Of a stretch of 64,000 nt of DNA, positions 55,355 through 64,000 are shown piece by piece. The notes beneath the pieces were generated by a model, which saw only the letters and a program-made list of their open reading frames with translations, did not search any database and was not told the DNA's origin. The stretch covers positions 62,001-126,000 of the forward strand of contig JAPHRO010000026.1 in the NCBI GenBank assembly GCA_026195895.1, given 5' to 3'. Positions within the stretch are counted from its first letter, which is position 1, and each line of letters opens with the position of its first letter. A program made the translations under genes and the position numbers. The DNA is from Gammaproteobacteria bacterium (GTDB taxonomy: Bacteria; Pseudomonadota; Gammaproteobacteria; SZUA-229).

Positions 55355-56815
55355 TTAAACACGAATTAATTTCATTACCGGCGCATTTAATTCTGGATCA
55401 TCATTGAACCCGGAAACCAGTAATACTGTGCGACCGGTTTTTGTCAATTGACACCGTTGCGATATATCCTGGCATAGTTTTTTCCAGTTATGGGTAGTTT
55501 TTTCTTCAATATGAAAGGGTATTACTCCCCAATGCATGGCAAGACGCCGACAAATAATTTTATCTGAGCAGACGCCAAACAAGGGCGCTGTTGGCCGATC
55601 AGCCGCCAGAATTCTTGCCGTGGTACCGCTACTGGTTGGCACTACTATACCCTGCAGCTTAAGATCCTGAGCAAGCGCGGTAACGGCACGTGCAATAGCC
55701 CTTCTATCTGACGGCATTGCCTCACGCACGACCTCGGCATCCACTTCGCCAAATCGATTGTGCTGCCATTGATAGGCCTCCATTTCTCTTAACACGCAGT
55801 CCATGGTTTTTACTGTTTGCAGGGGGTATTTTCCGCTAGCCGTTTCTGCCGATAACATGACCGCGTCCGCACCGGACAAAGCTGCATTAGCAACATCACC
55901 CACTTCCGCACGCGTAGGTCGAGAATTAGTAATCATTGATTCCATCATTTGTGTAGCAACAATAACAGGACGCTGAAAACTTCGCGCTTTGTTCACCAGA
56001 TCTTTCTGTATCAGCGGCACCTGCTCTGCAGGTAACTCTATGCCCAGATCACCGCGCGCCACCATAATGCCATATGATTCTTTGAGAATAAGATCAATAT
56101 TTTGCACGGCTTCCGGTTTTTCAATTTTTGCGATCACCGGAATGCTGGAATTATTTTTATGCAAAAATCGCTGTAATACCTTTACATCTTTTTCACTTCT
56201 AACAAAGCTCAACGCAAGGAAATCCGCACCCAGCGCTACTGCCAGCGCAGCATCTATCTTATCTTTGGCAGTGAAACTGGAAATCGACACACTTGAATCT
56301 GGTAAATTGAGGCCTTTACAATTGCGTAACACACCGCCATAAATGACTTTACATATCACTTCTTTGCCGACGACCTTCTCAACCACCAGTTCCAGATTGC
56401 CATCATCAAGCAGCAGTCGTTCTCCTTTATTCACATCTTTATATAAATTTTTATATTGCGAAGGAACCAATCCTTTTTTGCCGATAACGGCCTGACAGCT
56501 CACCGTAACTGATTCACCCCTGCGCAATTCTATTTCACCATTTTCAAATTCGCCGACACGAATTTTAGGACCACATAAATCCATCAATATGGCGATATCC
56601 CTTTGCTCCTGCTCAGCAACTTTTCTTATTGTTTTTAGCGCTCTGCGATGCTGTTCATGATTACCATGAGACATATTAAGCCGGAATATATTTACACCTG
56701 TCCTGATGAGCTTTTTGACCATAGCCTCAGAATTCGAAGCTGGCCCCAGGGTGGCGATAATCTTCGTCCGCCGCCAGTGCAGGGCAATTTTTTTTCTTAA
56801 ATCTTTATTTGCCAT
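55355..56815 (-). CDS. pyk: pyruvate kinase
   Basis: Pyruvate kinase turns phosphoenolpyruvate and ADP into pyruvate and ATP. The 486-residue protein shows the family's path: RTKIIATLGPASNS, FRLNMSHGNHEQH, VIAKIEKPEAVQNI, the catalytic MVARGDLGIELPAEQVP, VATQMMESMI and a C-terminal domain with VPTSSGTTARI. The ATG overlaps by 11 bases the alpha/beta-hydrolase gene upstream on the same strand. Confidence 0.96.
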   Translation of the reverse strand: MANKDLRKKIALHWRRTKIIATLGPASNSEAMVKKLIRTGVNIFRLNMSHGNHEQHRRALKTIRKVAEQEQRDIAILMDLCGPKIRVGEFENGEIELRRGESVTVSCQAVIGKKGLVPSQYKNLYKDVNKGERLLLDDGNLELVVEKVVGKEVICKVIYGGVLRNCKGLNLPDSSVSISSFTAKDKIDAALAVALGADFLALSFVRSEKDVKVLQRFLHKNNSSIPVIAKIEKPEAVQNIDLILKESYGIMVARGDLGIELPAEQVPLIQKDLVNKARSFQRPVIVATQMMESMITNSRPTRAEVGDVANAALSGADAVMLSAETASGKYPLQTVKTMDCVLREMEAYQWQHNRFGEVDAEVVREAMPSDRRAIARAVTALAQDLKLQGIVVPTSSGTTARILAADRPTAPLFGVCSDKIICRRLAMHWGVIPFHIEEKTTHNWKKLCQDISQRCQLTKTGRTVLLVSGFNDDPELNAPVMKLIRV

Positions 56816-57536
56816 TTATTTTTTCCAGAAATTGTTTCAATGCCAGACGGTATTCCCGGTGATCTTTCTTCGATACCCATAACGCCCTGGATCCATGTTC
56901 TCCCTCTCCGGTTGGTACAAATACAGTTAAATACCTGCCGGGTATTTTTTTCGCAATATCACCCCAGTAATGGTGTTCCTCACGCTTTGCCGTTATAAAC
57001 ACGGGTGCCTTTATATTTTTAGCGGATTGCTGAATATATGATTTATCCGAAAAATATTCGCCGGGTGAAAATGCCATAACTGCATCTAAATCATATTTAT
57101 ACTCGCCCGCAATTTTTATAGCTAGCGAGGCAGAATAAGAGCTGCCGAGCAAATAAAAACTATCCATCTGAAAATTTTCCCGCATATATTTTATCGCCGC
57201 CTCTATATCAGGTTTGGCGGCGATATATTTTGTCGACAGCTCTCCATCCCTGGCCAGCTTGGCCGTCTGATTAACAACGCCGTTAACCACATTGCCTGAA
57301 CGCTGATCCAGCGCCAGCACATTAAACCCCAGCTCATTTAACCAGGGCGCGGTTTCCAGGTATTCACCTCGGCTCCAGCCCGCCTGATGACAGAGTAAAA
57401 TGTACTTTTTTGATGCCCGCGTTGCAGCATAATAATCCGCAGTTAATAGGAGATTATCTAATGAACTAAATTGTATCGTCTGTCTGGAGAATGCCAGAGT
57501 AGGCAACAGGCACATTAAGAGCAGTATTTTTTTCAT
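56805..57536 (-). CDS. exported alpha/beta-hydrolase (dienelactone-hydrolase-like)
   Basis: This 243-residue protein has a signal peptide (ILLLMCLLPTLAFS) and an alpha/beta-hydrolase fold. Visible are the oxyanion region LLCHQAGWSRGEYLETA, the nucleophile elbow LGSSYSASLAI (Ser), an acid candidate in VFITAKREEHHY and a His in GEGEHGSRAL. The core resembles dienelactone hydrolases, though Ser rather than Cys is the nucleophile. Substrate unknown. It overlaps pyk by 11 bases, so its expression is coupled to pyruvate kinase although no functional link is apparent. Confidence 0.78.
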   Translation of the reverse strand: MKKILLLMCLLPTLAFSRQTIQFSSLDNLLLTADYYAATRASKKYILLCHQAGWSRGEYLETAPWLNELGFNVLALDQRSGNVVNGVVNQTAKLARDGELSTKYIAAKPDIEAAIKYMRENFQMDSFYLLGSSYSASLAIKIAGEYKYDLDAVMAFSPGEYFSDKSYIQQSAKNIKAPVFITAKREEHHYWGDIAKKIPGRYLTVFVPTGEGEHGSRALWVSKKDHREYRLALKQFLEKINGK

Positions 57537-57687
57537 TTTTTTTGCCTTCAGTGAGACCCTTCAATTAAACAATAATAGACGAATCAACTGGAAAGCACCT
57601 GAATATAAACCAGAATATTCAAGGTGACTGTTTCAATGTTTACCCTGCTACTACGGGCATCGCTGAAAATGACATTCAAAAATAGTA

Positions 57688-57756
57688 TTACAGACTGCTA
57701 AATAGCAGCAACACGATGACGATGGCAACCACTAAAAGACTATATTTAGCACTCAT
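57688..57756 (-). CDS. possible 22-residue single-helix membrane peptide
   Basis: The frame gives MSAKYSLLVVAIVIVLLLFS followed by SL: a short basic start and one uninterrupted hydrophobic helix, the typical make-up of small bacterial membrane peptides. A weak GAG lies five bases upstream. It lies alone in a 545-base gap that otherwise shows no gene; the remainder holds a possible -35 (TTGACA, 57984) for the next plus-strand gene. Too short to be secure. Confidence 0.35.
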   Translation of the reverse strand: MSAKYSLLVVAIVIVLLLFSSL

Positions 57757-58081
57757 GAACTCGATATTCCCTTAAAAATTTAAAACTCGGCTGAATTTAT
57801 ATCCTGGTACGCAACCGCTTTTATCGCTATACATCACGATATTTATATTGATTATCACAAATCACAATCGAACACCTTTCGATTTTTCAATATTATTTAC
57901 ATTAACAGCTTTACCACAATAACCAGTTCACAGATTTAGCCTGTTTATAAAATCATTTTTTAAACTTCATTTAAACTTCATTATTGACATTATTTGAAAG
58001 CATTAAATTCCTGGGCATAAAAACAGTCTACAACAGCCAGGAAAGGGTTATAATCAGAAATTTAACAATAGCAATAAAAAA

Positions 58082-58765
58082 ATGTCTATTTACTGGCGCA
58101 AACATCCCAACCTACCCGATACTGAACTGCCTCAAACGATTATGCGTCCTTTCTGGCATCCTGTGCCCGATGAGCTGGACGATAATACTTTCAGCATCAT
58201 CCTGACCGGCGAACGTCCTGTGGCTATTGCCATAATCATTTTGCTACTTTCAGTTGCTTTATTTATGGCATCAATTTTTTCCATCTACAACCTGTACATG
58301 CATATTGGCACCCATGCATTTCGCTGGAATGCCGAAACAGCTTATTACAGCGTATTGACAGCAGTGTTATTACTAACAGGAACAGGGCTTCTGTTTTTAT
58401 TTTTTAAACTTGTTCAGATACGGAAAGTTGTGTTTGATCGCCATAATCATTGCATTCAATATCCACAGCAGGGATTACTTCCCCGGTATCACAAAAAAAA
58501 CTATGACGATCTGAATGGAAAAATTATCCAGCTAAAAAATCCCTTTGGGAAACGCATTGCAAAATTAATACTTGAAAACCCTGACACTGGACACATCATC
58601 AGTCTTTATTCAACGCACAAAAGCCCGCAGGCACTTGCTGGATACTGGTCATTTATAGTGCAATATATGAAGCCAGATGCGCCGCTACCCGATGTTCCTT
58701 TATTACATAACTATCCGAATACCACACCCGGCGTACTGCAGAAAAATACTATTGATTATAGCTAG
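58082..58765 (+). CDS. hypothetical inner-membrane protein
   Basis: I do not recognise this 227-residue protein. It has two clear membrane helices (AIAIIILLLSVALFMASIFS and VLTAVLLLTGTGLLFLFFKL) separated by a short periplasmic loop, then a cytosolic C-terminal domain of about 110 residues that looks beta-rich (KVVFDRHNHCIQYPQ, GHIISLYSTHKSPQALAGYW), reminiscent of PH-like bacterial domains. Its start is an ATG with no strong ribosome-binding site. It converges on the ExeA-like gene; the gap of 23 bases shows no terminator. Confidence 0.65.
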   Translation: MSIYWRKHPNLPDTELPQTIMRPFWHPVPDELDDNTFSIILTGERPVAIAIIILLLSVALFMASIFSIYNLYMHIGTHAFRWNAETAYYSVLTAVLLLTGTGLLFLFFKLVQIRKVVFDRHNHCIQYPQQGLLPRYHKKNYDDLNGKIIQLKNPFGKRIAKLILENPDTGHIISLYSTHKSPQALAGYWSFIVQYMKPDAPLPDVPLLHNYPNTTPGVLQKNTIDYS

Positions 58766-58788
58766 ATACCCTATGAACTCATGCCAGA

Positions 58789-60906
58789 CTATTTTTTGCA
58801 GGTGGATAAAAACTTGGCCGATGGGCTATTGCATGGATTAGCAGAAAACTTGGTTGAGCCTGGTTCTTTTTTAACCGTCGGTTTTTCAGCAGGTGCTGAT
58901 ATTGCTTCTTCATTTACTACCGGTTGAGCCACTGATACGGGGGCAACGGCACTCGCCTGTTTTGCAGATTCAACTGTTTTTAGTCGCGCAGCTTCCACTC
59001 TGGCCTGTTCAGCCTCCAGCCTGATCTGCTCCGCTTTTTCACGGGCCTGCGTTTCTCTTTGCTCTGCTCTTATTGCCGCCAGTTCAGCCTGTCGTGCTCT
59101 TTTCCTGGCCTGCGTTATCTGGATAGCTGTTTTGCGTTCCTGCTCAGCAATGATCTCCGCCGCGCGTTGCTCCGCAGCCCGCATTTCTTCCTGTACTTTC
59201 GCACTTGCAATAGCCGCGTCTCGCTCACGCTCTAATGCTTTAGTCAAGGCTAATGCCGCATCCCGTTCCTGCTGCATAGCATTGATTCTTGCTTGCTCAA
59301 TTTCAGTTCGGCGCTGAAGTTCAAGCTGTGACACCTGCTCAACAGGCGGCACCATCTGCTGTACCTGCTGAGGCTGATTCAGGGTGATTCCAGAAAACAC
59401 CACATAGCCAACTAACATTAGCGATGCCAGGAACATGCCACCAGCAAGACCCAGCACCAGGGCATTAATATTCTTTTTCGAACTGTCTTCAACCTGAATT
59501 ATGGGATAGGCCTTTTCATAGTTGATGTTTTCTGAATAAGATGACTTTTGAGATTCAAATTCTGGTTCCGCCTCGACATGCTCTATGACCACCTCTTCAT
59601 CCCGAGAATCAGTTTTCGTTTGCTGCGCAGTTGTGCTCTGTACCTCTGCTGCCTTATTTAATGGCTCGCTGACACTTTCATCAATAGCCAATGTATCATC
59701 AATGTTCTCTGCCGGCTGATCCTCTGGTGTTGCTTTAGAAGATTGCTGCTCCATTTCTTCGTGAGATACAACATCCTGTTTGATTGGCGTAACATTTGAG
59801 TCCTTGTTATCTGACTTATGTTGATCCATTTTAGCTTCAGAGCCATTAGCAACATCAGTTGTTACAGTTGCCTTAACTCCTGCTGTCGTTATCGTCTCAT
59901 CCAGATCTATTTCGGCAGCTCTGGCATTTGCTACTGCTTCCAGGTTGGAAACAGCCTGCGCGGCTCTTTGACCAAGATCGGCGATAACTGAATCATTCAC
60001 ATTGTGCTGTGCATTAACTGATTTGCTCTCAAGCTGATCAACCGCTGAACTGGTTTTTGTTGTCTGTTTTTCGGTCTGCGAAGTATTGAAAGTTGGCACG
60101 ATGCTATTACTGTGCTGCTCCCTTACCACATCATCTACAAGCTGCTTATTTATCTGAGGTGTTTGTTCCGCAAAACCATAAACCAGTGAGGTATCACACA
60201 AAAGATTAATCAGCCGGGGCGTGCCGCCACTGTATTTGTAAATTGCCCGACAGGCATCTGGCGTGAAAATATCATTTTCTGCACCCGCAATTTTTAATCT
60301 GTGCTGGATATAAGCAGTGGTTTCTTCTTCGCTTAGTGACTCAAGATAATAATCGACGGCTATGCGTTGTGCGAACTGCATCAGTTCTGGCTGGCGCAAG
60401 GTTTCTCGCAATGCGGGTTGCCCGGCAAGAATAACCTGCAGTACCTGATCTTTATCGGCGTTAATATTTGACAGCATGCGCAGCTCTTCCAGCGTTGCTG
60501 CATTCATATTTTGAGCTTCGTCCACGATCAAAACAGTATGTTTACTATCGGCATACTGTTCGATAAGGAAGCTAATAAACATTTGATGCATCTGGGCTTT
60601 GCTCTTGCCATCTGCATCAATGCCAAACGCCATTAATACCCAGTTCAATAATTCGCCAAATGACTGATGGGTATTGGTAATCAAACCTACTGTTGTATCA
60701 TCACCGAGCTCGGTCAATAGCCGACGGATAAGCGTTGTTTTGCCCGCACCCGTATCCCCGCATATAACACTGAAACCCGCCTGATTCATCATGCCATACT
60801 CGAGCAATGTCAAAGCACGCTGATGTTTTGGGCTTAAATATAAATATTCAGGATCCGGCAATAATGTAAACGGCTTTTCCTTTAGCCCGTAAAACGACTC
60901 ATACAT
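58789..60906 (-). CDS. ExeA-like AAA ATPase with membrane helix and periplasmic coiled coil
   Basis: The 705-residue protein starts with an ExeA/GspA-type ATPase (about 1-265): YGLKEKPFTLLPDPEYLYL, Walker A CGDTGAGKTT (Lys56), Walker B VLIVDE (125-130), sensor ILAGQPALR and the C-lid YSGGTPRLINLLCD. A low-complexity linker runs to residue 480, one membrane helix lies at 482-506, and the periplasmic part is a long charged coiled coil (about 523-650) ending with Cys692 and Cys703. ExeA reshapes peptidoglycan for secretin assembly; the usual periplasmic PG-binding domain is replaced here. Role unknown; it lies before the HD-GYP and LapG genes. Confidence 0.85.
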   Translation of the reverse strand: MYESFYGLKEKPFTLLPDPEYLYLSPKHQRALTLLEYGMMNQAGFSVICGDTGAGKTTLIRRLLTELGDDTTVGLITNTHQSFGELLNWVLMAFGIDADGKSKAQMHQMFISFLIEQYADSKHTVLIVDEAQNMNAATLEELRMLSNINADKDQVLQVILAGQPALRETLRQPELMQFAQRIAVDYYLESLSEEETTAYIQHRLKIAGAENDIFTPDACRAIYKYSGGTPRLINLLCDTSLVYGFAEQTPQINKQLVDDVVREQHSNSIVPTFNTSQTEKQTTKTSSAVDQLESKSVNAQHNVNDSVIADLGQRAAQAVSNLEAVANARAAEIDLDETITTAGVKATVTTDVANGSEAKMDQHKSDNKDSNVTPIKQDVVSHEEMEQQSSKATPEDQPAENIDDTLAIDESVSEPLNKAAEVQSTTAQQTKTDSRDEEVVIEHVEAEPEFESQKSSYSENINYEKAYPIIQVEDSSKKNINALVLGLAGGMFLASLMLVGYVVFSGITLNQPQQVQQMVPPVEQVSQLELQRRTEIEQARINAMQQERDAALALTKALERERDAAIASAKVQEEMRAAEQRAAEIIAEQERKTAIQITQARKRARQAELAAIRAEQRETQAREKAEQIRLEAEQARVEAARLKTVESAKQASAVAPVSVAQPVVNEEAISAPAEKPTVKKEPGSTKFSANPCNSPSAKFLSTCKK

Positions 60907-61134
60907 GACTCAGTAAATCTCCAACAACAGTAGTATCAATTCTATATTTATAATCAAAAATAAAATATAAATGCCAAAACGCATAGTGCGCACATTCGGC
61001 ATTAAACACATTAACTTCAACAACTTAACTACGGCAACTCACCTGGAGTAATCGCATTTATTCAGTCTGACTATGGAATAATGTCGCTCTAACTGAAAAA
61101 ACACAAGCAGTAGTTCATAAAATACTAATAAATA

Positions 61135-63174
61135 TCACTCGTCACGACTGACAGATTGCCACTTCTGCCAGTCAGTTTTGTTCTCGGCTATATGAAACAA
61201 TGCCGCCACAACATGACGATCATAACAGGCATCCGCCTGTTGCAGGAGCACGTCGATAACATCTTTGATAGCGCGCCCTTTACGATAAGCCCGAGAACTG
61301 GTCATTGCTACAAACGCATTAGACACAGCTAATATTCTGGACTCGAGCAGTATACTGTCACCCACCGTGCCTTCTGGATAACCACTACCATCAAGGCATT
61401 CATTCTTTTGTGAAATAATTTCAACAACCGGGCCTTCAAATTCCAGTTGTTTAAGAATATCCACGGCATATTCGATGTGTTTTTTGAGCACATCATTTTC
61501 ATCCTCAGATAATGGCTCCATCTTGATGAGTATCTCTCTGGGTACATATAACTTGCCGATATTGGCGAGCAAGGCTGCAAGCTCAAGAGCATCCCGCCGT
61601 TCTTTTTCCAGATTTAATTCCAGCGCAATATCAACGGCTACTTCTCTTGTTCGTTCAGAATGATTTACACAGTAAGGATCATGTAAATCAACCGATTTCA
61701 CTAATGTTGATATGATGCCCCGGGCCAGTCGATCACGTTTTTCCTGGGCCGATTTCAGACGCGTAATATCATGCAACACAAATAATTTGGTATTTTTATA
61801 ATCACCCTGCTGCAGTTCAACCGATGAAATATGATAGTAATTATCACTTTCATCACCCAGCGGCAAATTAACTACACAACCCTGCGTTCCGCTATCTTCA
61901 TTACAGCTTAAACCCAGGATAGTTTCTGCCACATCTGAACCAACCACACTGGGCAATTTTTTTCCAATAACATCTTCCGGATTTACCTTTAAATTATTTG
62001 CCAAAGACAAATTAGCAAAAACAAAATGACTATCCTGATCAATTAAAAATATATGTTCATTTATATTATCTGACACTGCATTAAGCAGTGCAGTTCGCGA
62101 TTCAAGCACGCTGGTAATTTTCTGCAACCGTACACTGGTACTGTGTCGCCATATAGCAATAAACAATGCCGCTAATAGCAACGTCAGCAGTAAAAAAGTT
62201 GTTAATAAAAATCTTTGATGTTTATTAGATTCTTCCAACGCTTCTTTAGCAGAAATTTTCTGCATTAACACCCATGGCGTATTTTCTATTTTTCGCCCCG
62301 TAACCAGCACATCATGGCCCTGGTAATCACGCTTAAGCGCAAAACCGCCGATATTTTCATAGGCAAAATTTGCTGCCAGGTTTTTATTTCCTACTGGCAT
62401 TTGATGAAACACTTTAAATTCGTTTAATAGCGGACTCACAAAAACCAGACTATTTTTCGTCTGTTTAATCAACAAGGTTTCGTCGGTTGATGTATCAAGA
62501 TGTTTGTTTTCTATGATTCTAAAAAGATTATCTTCGGGATTAAATAAAACCACAACCGCACCTATTGCCTGTTGCGACTGCATTTTCTGGATATGGAATA
62601 CAGGCAATACAAGACCATACGCCGCCTTTTCATTTCCTGCTGCATACAGATCAATCAGCTGAAAAGCTGCTGTCGTTATAGCGCGCTCAATCACCAGCTT
62701 ATGTCGAGATAGATCTTTGGGAAAGCCTTTAGTAGAAAATAAAAGATTGGCCGATGCATCTAACACGGCCAGACCTTTGTCTCTGGTAGAATCATATTCG
62801 ATATTTATTGAGCTGGATGCCTGCTGTGAAAAGCCAAACCGCGCTGAAGCTGCATGCAGCAAATTGCGTACATGAGACAACTGCGCATTCATTATTTCAT
62901 CATTGCTATTTGCAGACGAAGAATACTGAGATAAATATAATTGCAGCGTCGGATTATTTGATAGTTCTGATAACTGTTTTTTTTGATCGCTAATCCAGTC
63001 TTCGACAGCGGCTTTTCGGGTATCGGCAATAATCCCTAATCTTGCCTGCCAGTTCATTAAGTCACGATTTCTTTCCTTCTCAGCATACTCAAAAATGAGC
63101 CATACGCTTAAAACAAAAAAGCCGAGCAATAGAAACAGGCCGGTAAATGCAGGGAATTTTTTTATAGCATTCAT
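61135..63174 (-). CDS. membrane receptor with periplasmic sensor, PAS and degenerate HD-GYP domain
   Basis: The 679-residue protein has membrane helices at about 8-29 and 323-343 enclosing a periplasmic Cache-like domain, a PAS domain (about 355-475) and an HD-GYP domain (about 480-670). The fold is recognisable by H505 (NHSERTREV), H566 and DGSGYPEG (595-602), but the metal ligands are gone: LLHDIGK reads LLANIGK (A537, N538), HHE before DGSGYP reads KNE (590-592), and AVAD reads AVSN. So it should not hydrolyse cyclic di-GMP, but might bind it or a partner. It lies 15 bases after the LapG gene on the same strand. Confidence 0.88.
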   Translation of the reverse strand: MNAIKKFPAFTGLFLLLGFFVLSVWLIFEYAEKERNRDLMNWQARLGIIADTRKAAVEDWISDQKKQLSELSNNPTLQLYLSQYSSSANSNDEIMNAQLSHVRNLLHAASARFGFSQQASSSINIEYDSTRDKGLAVLDASANLLFSTKGFPKDLSRHKLVIERAITTAAFQLIDLYAAGNEKAAYGLVLPVFHIQKMQSQQAIGAVVVLFNPEDNLFRIIENKHLDTSTDETLLIKQTKNSLVFVSPLLNEFKVFHQMPVGNKNLAANFAYENIGGFALKRDYQGHDVLVTGRKIENTPWVLMQKISAKEALEESNKHQRFLLTTFLLLTLLLAALFIAIWRHSTSVRLQKITSVLESRTALLNAVSDNINEHIFLIDQDSHFVFANLSLANNLKVNPEDVIGKKLPSVVGSDVAETILGLSCNEDSGTQGCVVNLPLGDESDNYYHISSVELQQGDYKNTKLFVLHDITRLKSAQEKRDRLARGIISTLVKSVDLHDPYCVNHSERTREVAVDIALELNLEKERRDALELAALLANIGKLYVPREILIKMEPLSEDENDVLKKHIEYAVDILKQLEFEGPVVEIISQKNECLDGSGYPEGTVGDSILLESRILAVSNAFVAMTSSRAYRKGRAIKDVIDVLLQQADACYDRHVVAALFHIAENKTDWQKWQSVSRDE

Positions 63175-63189
63175 TATCTTGTCATTTTA

Positions 63190-63810
63190 TTAATTTGGCA
63201 GATACATCCACCATTGATTTTCATTTACCGAATAAATCGGCACGTAGTGAACAATATGGCGATGTGAGACAACTTCTTCTACCTGGTTATCCATAATCAG
63301 TGTATCGCCTTTTACATTGACAGCTAACACTGCATGGGGAATTCTTAAATTAGTGTCCTGTAAAACAACAATTCGCATTTCCGATGAATTAAAACCCAAT
63401 TGTTTCAAAGACAGCATTTTAGTGATGGCATAATCCTCACAATCACCATTATTGTATAAAAACTGTTTTGGTGTTGCCCAGTAGTCTTCAACACCATAGT
63501 TCTCTATATCCAGTATGTATTCCTGCTGATTAGCAAACTCATTGACTCGCCGAATTTGCTCCATGCGCGGTAGAGACTTAAGACTATGAATAAAATATTT
63601 CCAGCGTTTAACATGGCAGGAATCCAGCCTGCGGGTGTTGCATTCCCCTTCGGGAACCCTGTCTTTGATGTTTCTTTCAAGCACTGATAACCATTGCGGA
63701 AAAATAGACAAATTATCTCTTTCAGTTTCCTGATAGCCAAACAAACTCGCCGAGGAATACTGCGAAAAACAACAGCTCAGTGCAAACAGGATGAATCTGA
63801 CTAACTTCAT
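63190..63810 (-). CDS. lapG: LapG-like periplasmic cysteine protease
   Basis: The 206-residue protein has a signal peptide (LVRFILFALSCCFSQYSSA) and a transglutaminase-like (BTLCP) protease domain with the Cys-His-Asp triad: C124 in NNGDCEDYAITK, H159 in IPHAVLAV and D174 in LIMDNQVEE. LapG in Pseudomonas cleaves the adhesin LapA when the receptor LapD releases it at low c-di-GMP. LapD (HAMP-GGDEF-EAL) is absent here; the next gene codes for a degenerate HD-GYP receptor. No adhesin gene is visible. ATG 63810 is chosen because it starts a proper signal peptide. Confidence 0.88.
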   Translation of the reverse strand: MKLVRFILFALSCCFSQYSSASLFGYQETERDNLSIFPQWLSVLERNIKDRVPEGECNTRRLDSCHVKRWKYFIHSLKSLPRMEQIRRVNEFANQQEYILDIENYGVEDYWATPKQFLYNNGDCEDYAITKMLSLKQLGFNSSEMRIVVLQDTNLRIPHAVLAVNVKGDTLIMDNQVEEVVSHRHIVHYVPIYSVNENQWWMYLPN

Positions 63811-64000
63811 TGAAAAATAACGACCGGACATGCTCGACACTTACAATACAACACTAATACATATCCCTGCTTCATCTATGAAAGAACAAAAACATAGGGT
63901 TAAATCGTATACCCGTCAAGCAAATACTGGCCCATAGCGCACATTGGAAAACGCTATTTTCTTGAAAAAATGGCAAAATGCGTTCAATATCTGCGCAATT

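Noticed and set aside
55155-55358. Short plus-strand frame after the PilZ gene (67 residues from ATG, open further upstream)
   Set aside because: No ribosome-binding site, no recognisable motif and it runs into the pyk 3' end. It could be the remnant of a C-terminal extension or a small gene, but nothing supports it.
57984-57989. TTGACA as a full promoter for the membrane protein gene at 58082
   Set aside because: The base composition 17 bases on is ATTCCT, a poor -10, so no promoter is called.

Overview
The window reads as ordinary chromosome of a gammaproteobacterium. Supporting genes include hrpA, priA, argS followed by a FtsN-like SPOR gene, a three-gene pntA/pntA/pntB operon, monomeric NADP-isocitrate dehydrogenase, AmpG, RlmG and TapT-type rRNA/tRNA enzymes, and LapG. 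Relatives of sulfur-metabolism proteins (a DsrL-like flavoprotein and a cysteine-free DsrC homologue) point towards the sulfur-oxidising side of the class, but no dsr, sox or other diagnostic operon is present, so genus cannot be given. Genes are dense and several overlap by 1-11 bases. I see no rRNA, tRNA, phage, transposase or CRISPR.

Layout. 1-5.5 kb: end of a TauE/SafE exporter, pyrE, xthA, ampG, GNAT, tapT, rlmG. 5.6-9.6 kb: a GAF-PAS-PAS-GGDEF-EAL protein, then a small gene and ppk2. 9.9-13.5 kb: a YbeL-like protein, norE/norF-like oxidase accessory genes, a degenerate Rieske-like membrane protein, hemW and a DUF4124 gene. 13.6-18.5 kb: rpmE, a thermonuclease, malic enzyme, malate dehydrogenase, a 5'-3' exonuclease and a RluE-like pseudouridine synthase. 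18.6-19.2 kb: a gene-free composite inverted repeat. 19.3-26 kb: TPR protein, pntAB, hemH, DUF523, Sel1 protein. 26.2-32.1 kb: DsrL-like flavoprotein, bcp, then a divergent LysR / HPP-CBS-RspA locus with two clear inverted repeats between the divergent genes. 32.2-40.8 kb: lipase, DUF4197, icd, fbp, YhiN-like, fructosamine-kinase-like, truncated haemoglobin, PPOX-like. 40.8-41.4 kb: an AT-rich gene-free stretch dense in DnaA boxes, the best candidate for a replication origin. 41.4-55 kb, mostly plus strand: priA, argS, SPOR, SCP2-like, a cytosolic two-component pair, tfoX-like, hrpA, a cytochrome c-DUF302 fusion, DUF302, PilZ. 55.3-64 kb: pyk, an alpha/beta hydrolase, a membrane protein, an ExeA-like transmembrane ATPase, and a LapG protease gene followed by a degenerate HD-GYP receptor gene.

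How the genes fit together. NADPH supply is a theme (PntAB, malic enzyme, NADP-ICDH), alongside fbp, pyk and mdh. Second-messenger and surface signalling is another: an intact GGDEF-EAL enzyme, a PilZ protein, and a LapG/degenerate HD-GYP pair that may form an alternative to LapG/LapD. The most unusual candidate system is the LysR-controlled HPP-CBS-RspA locus: a nitrite-type transporter family protein, a CBS-pair protein sharing a short module with it, and a DsrC-fold protein without either functional cysteine fused to an unrecognised N-terminal domain. These functional links are inference from adjacency and motifs.
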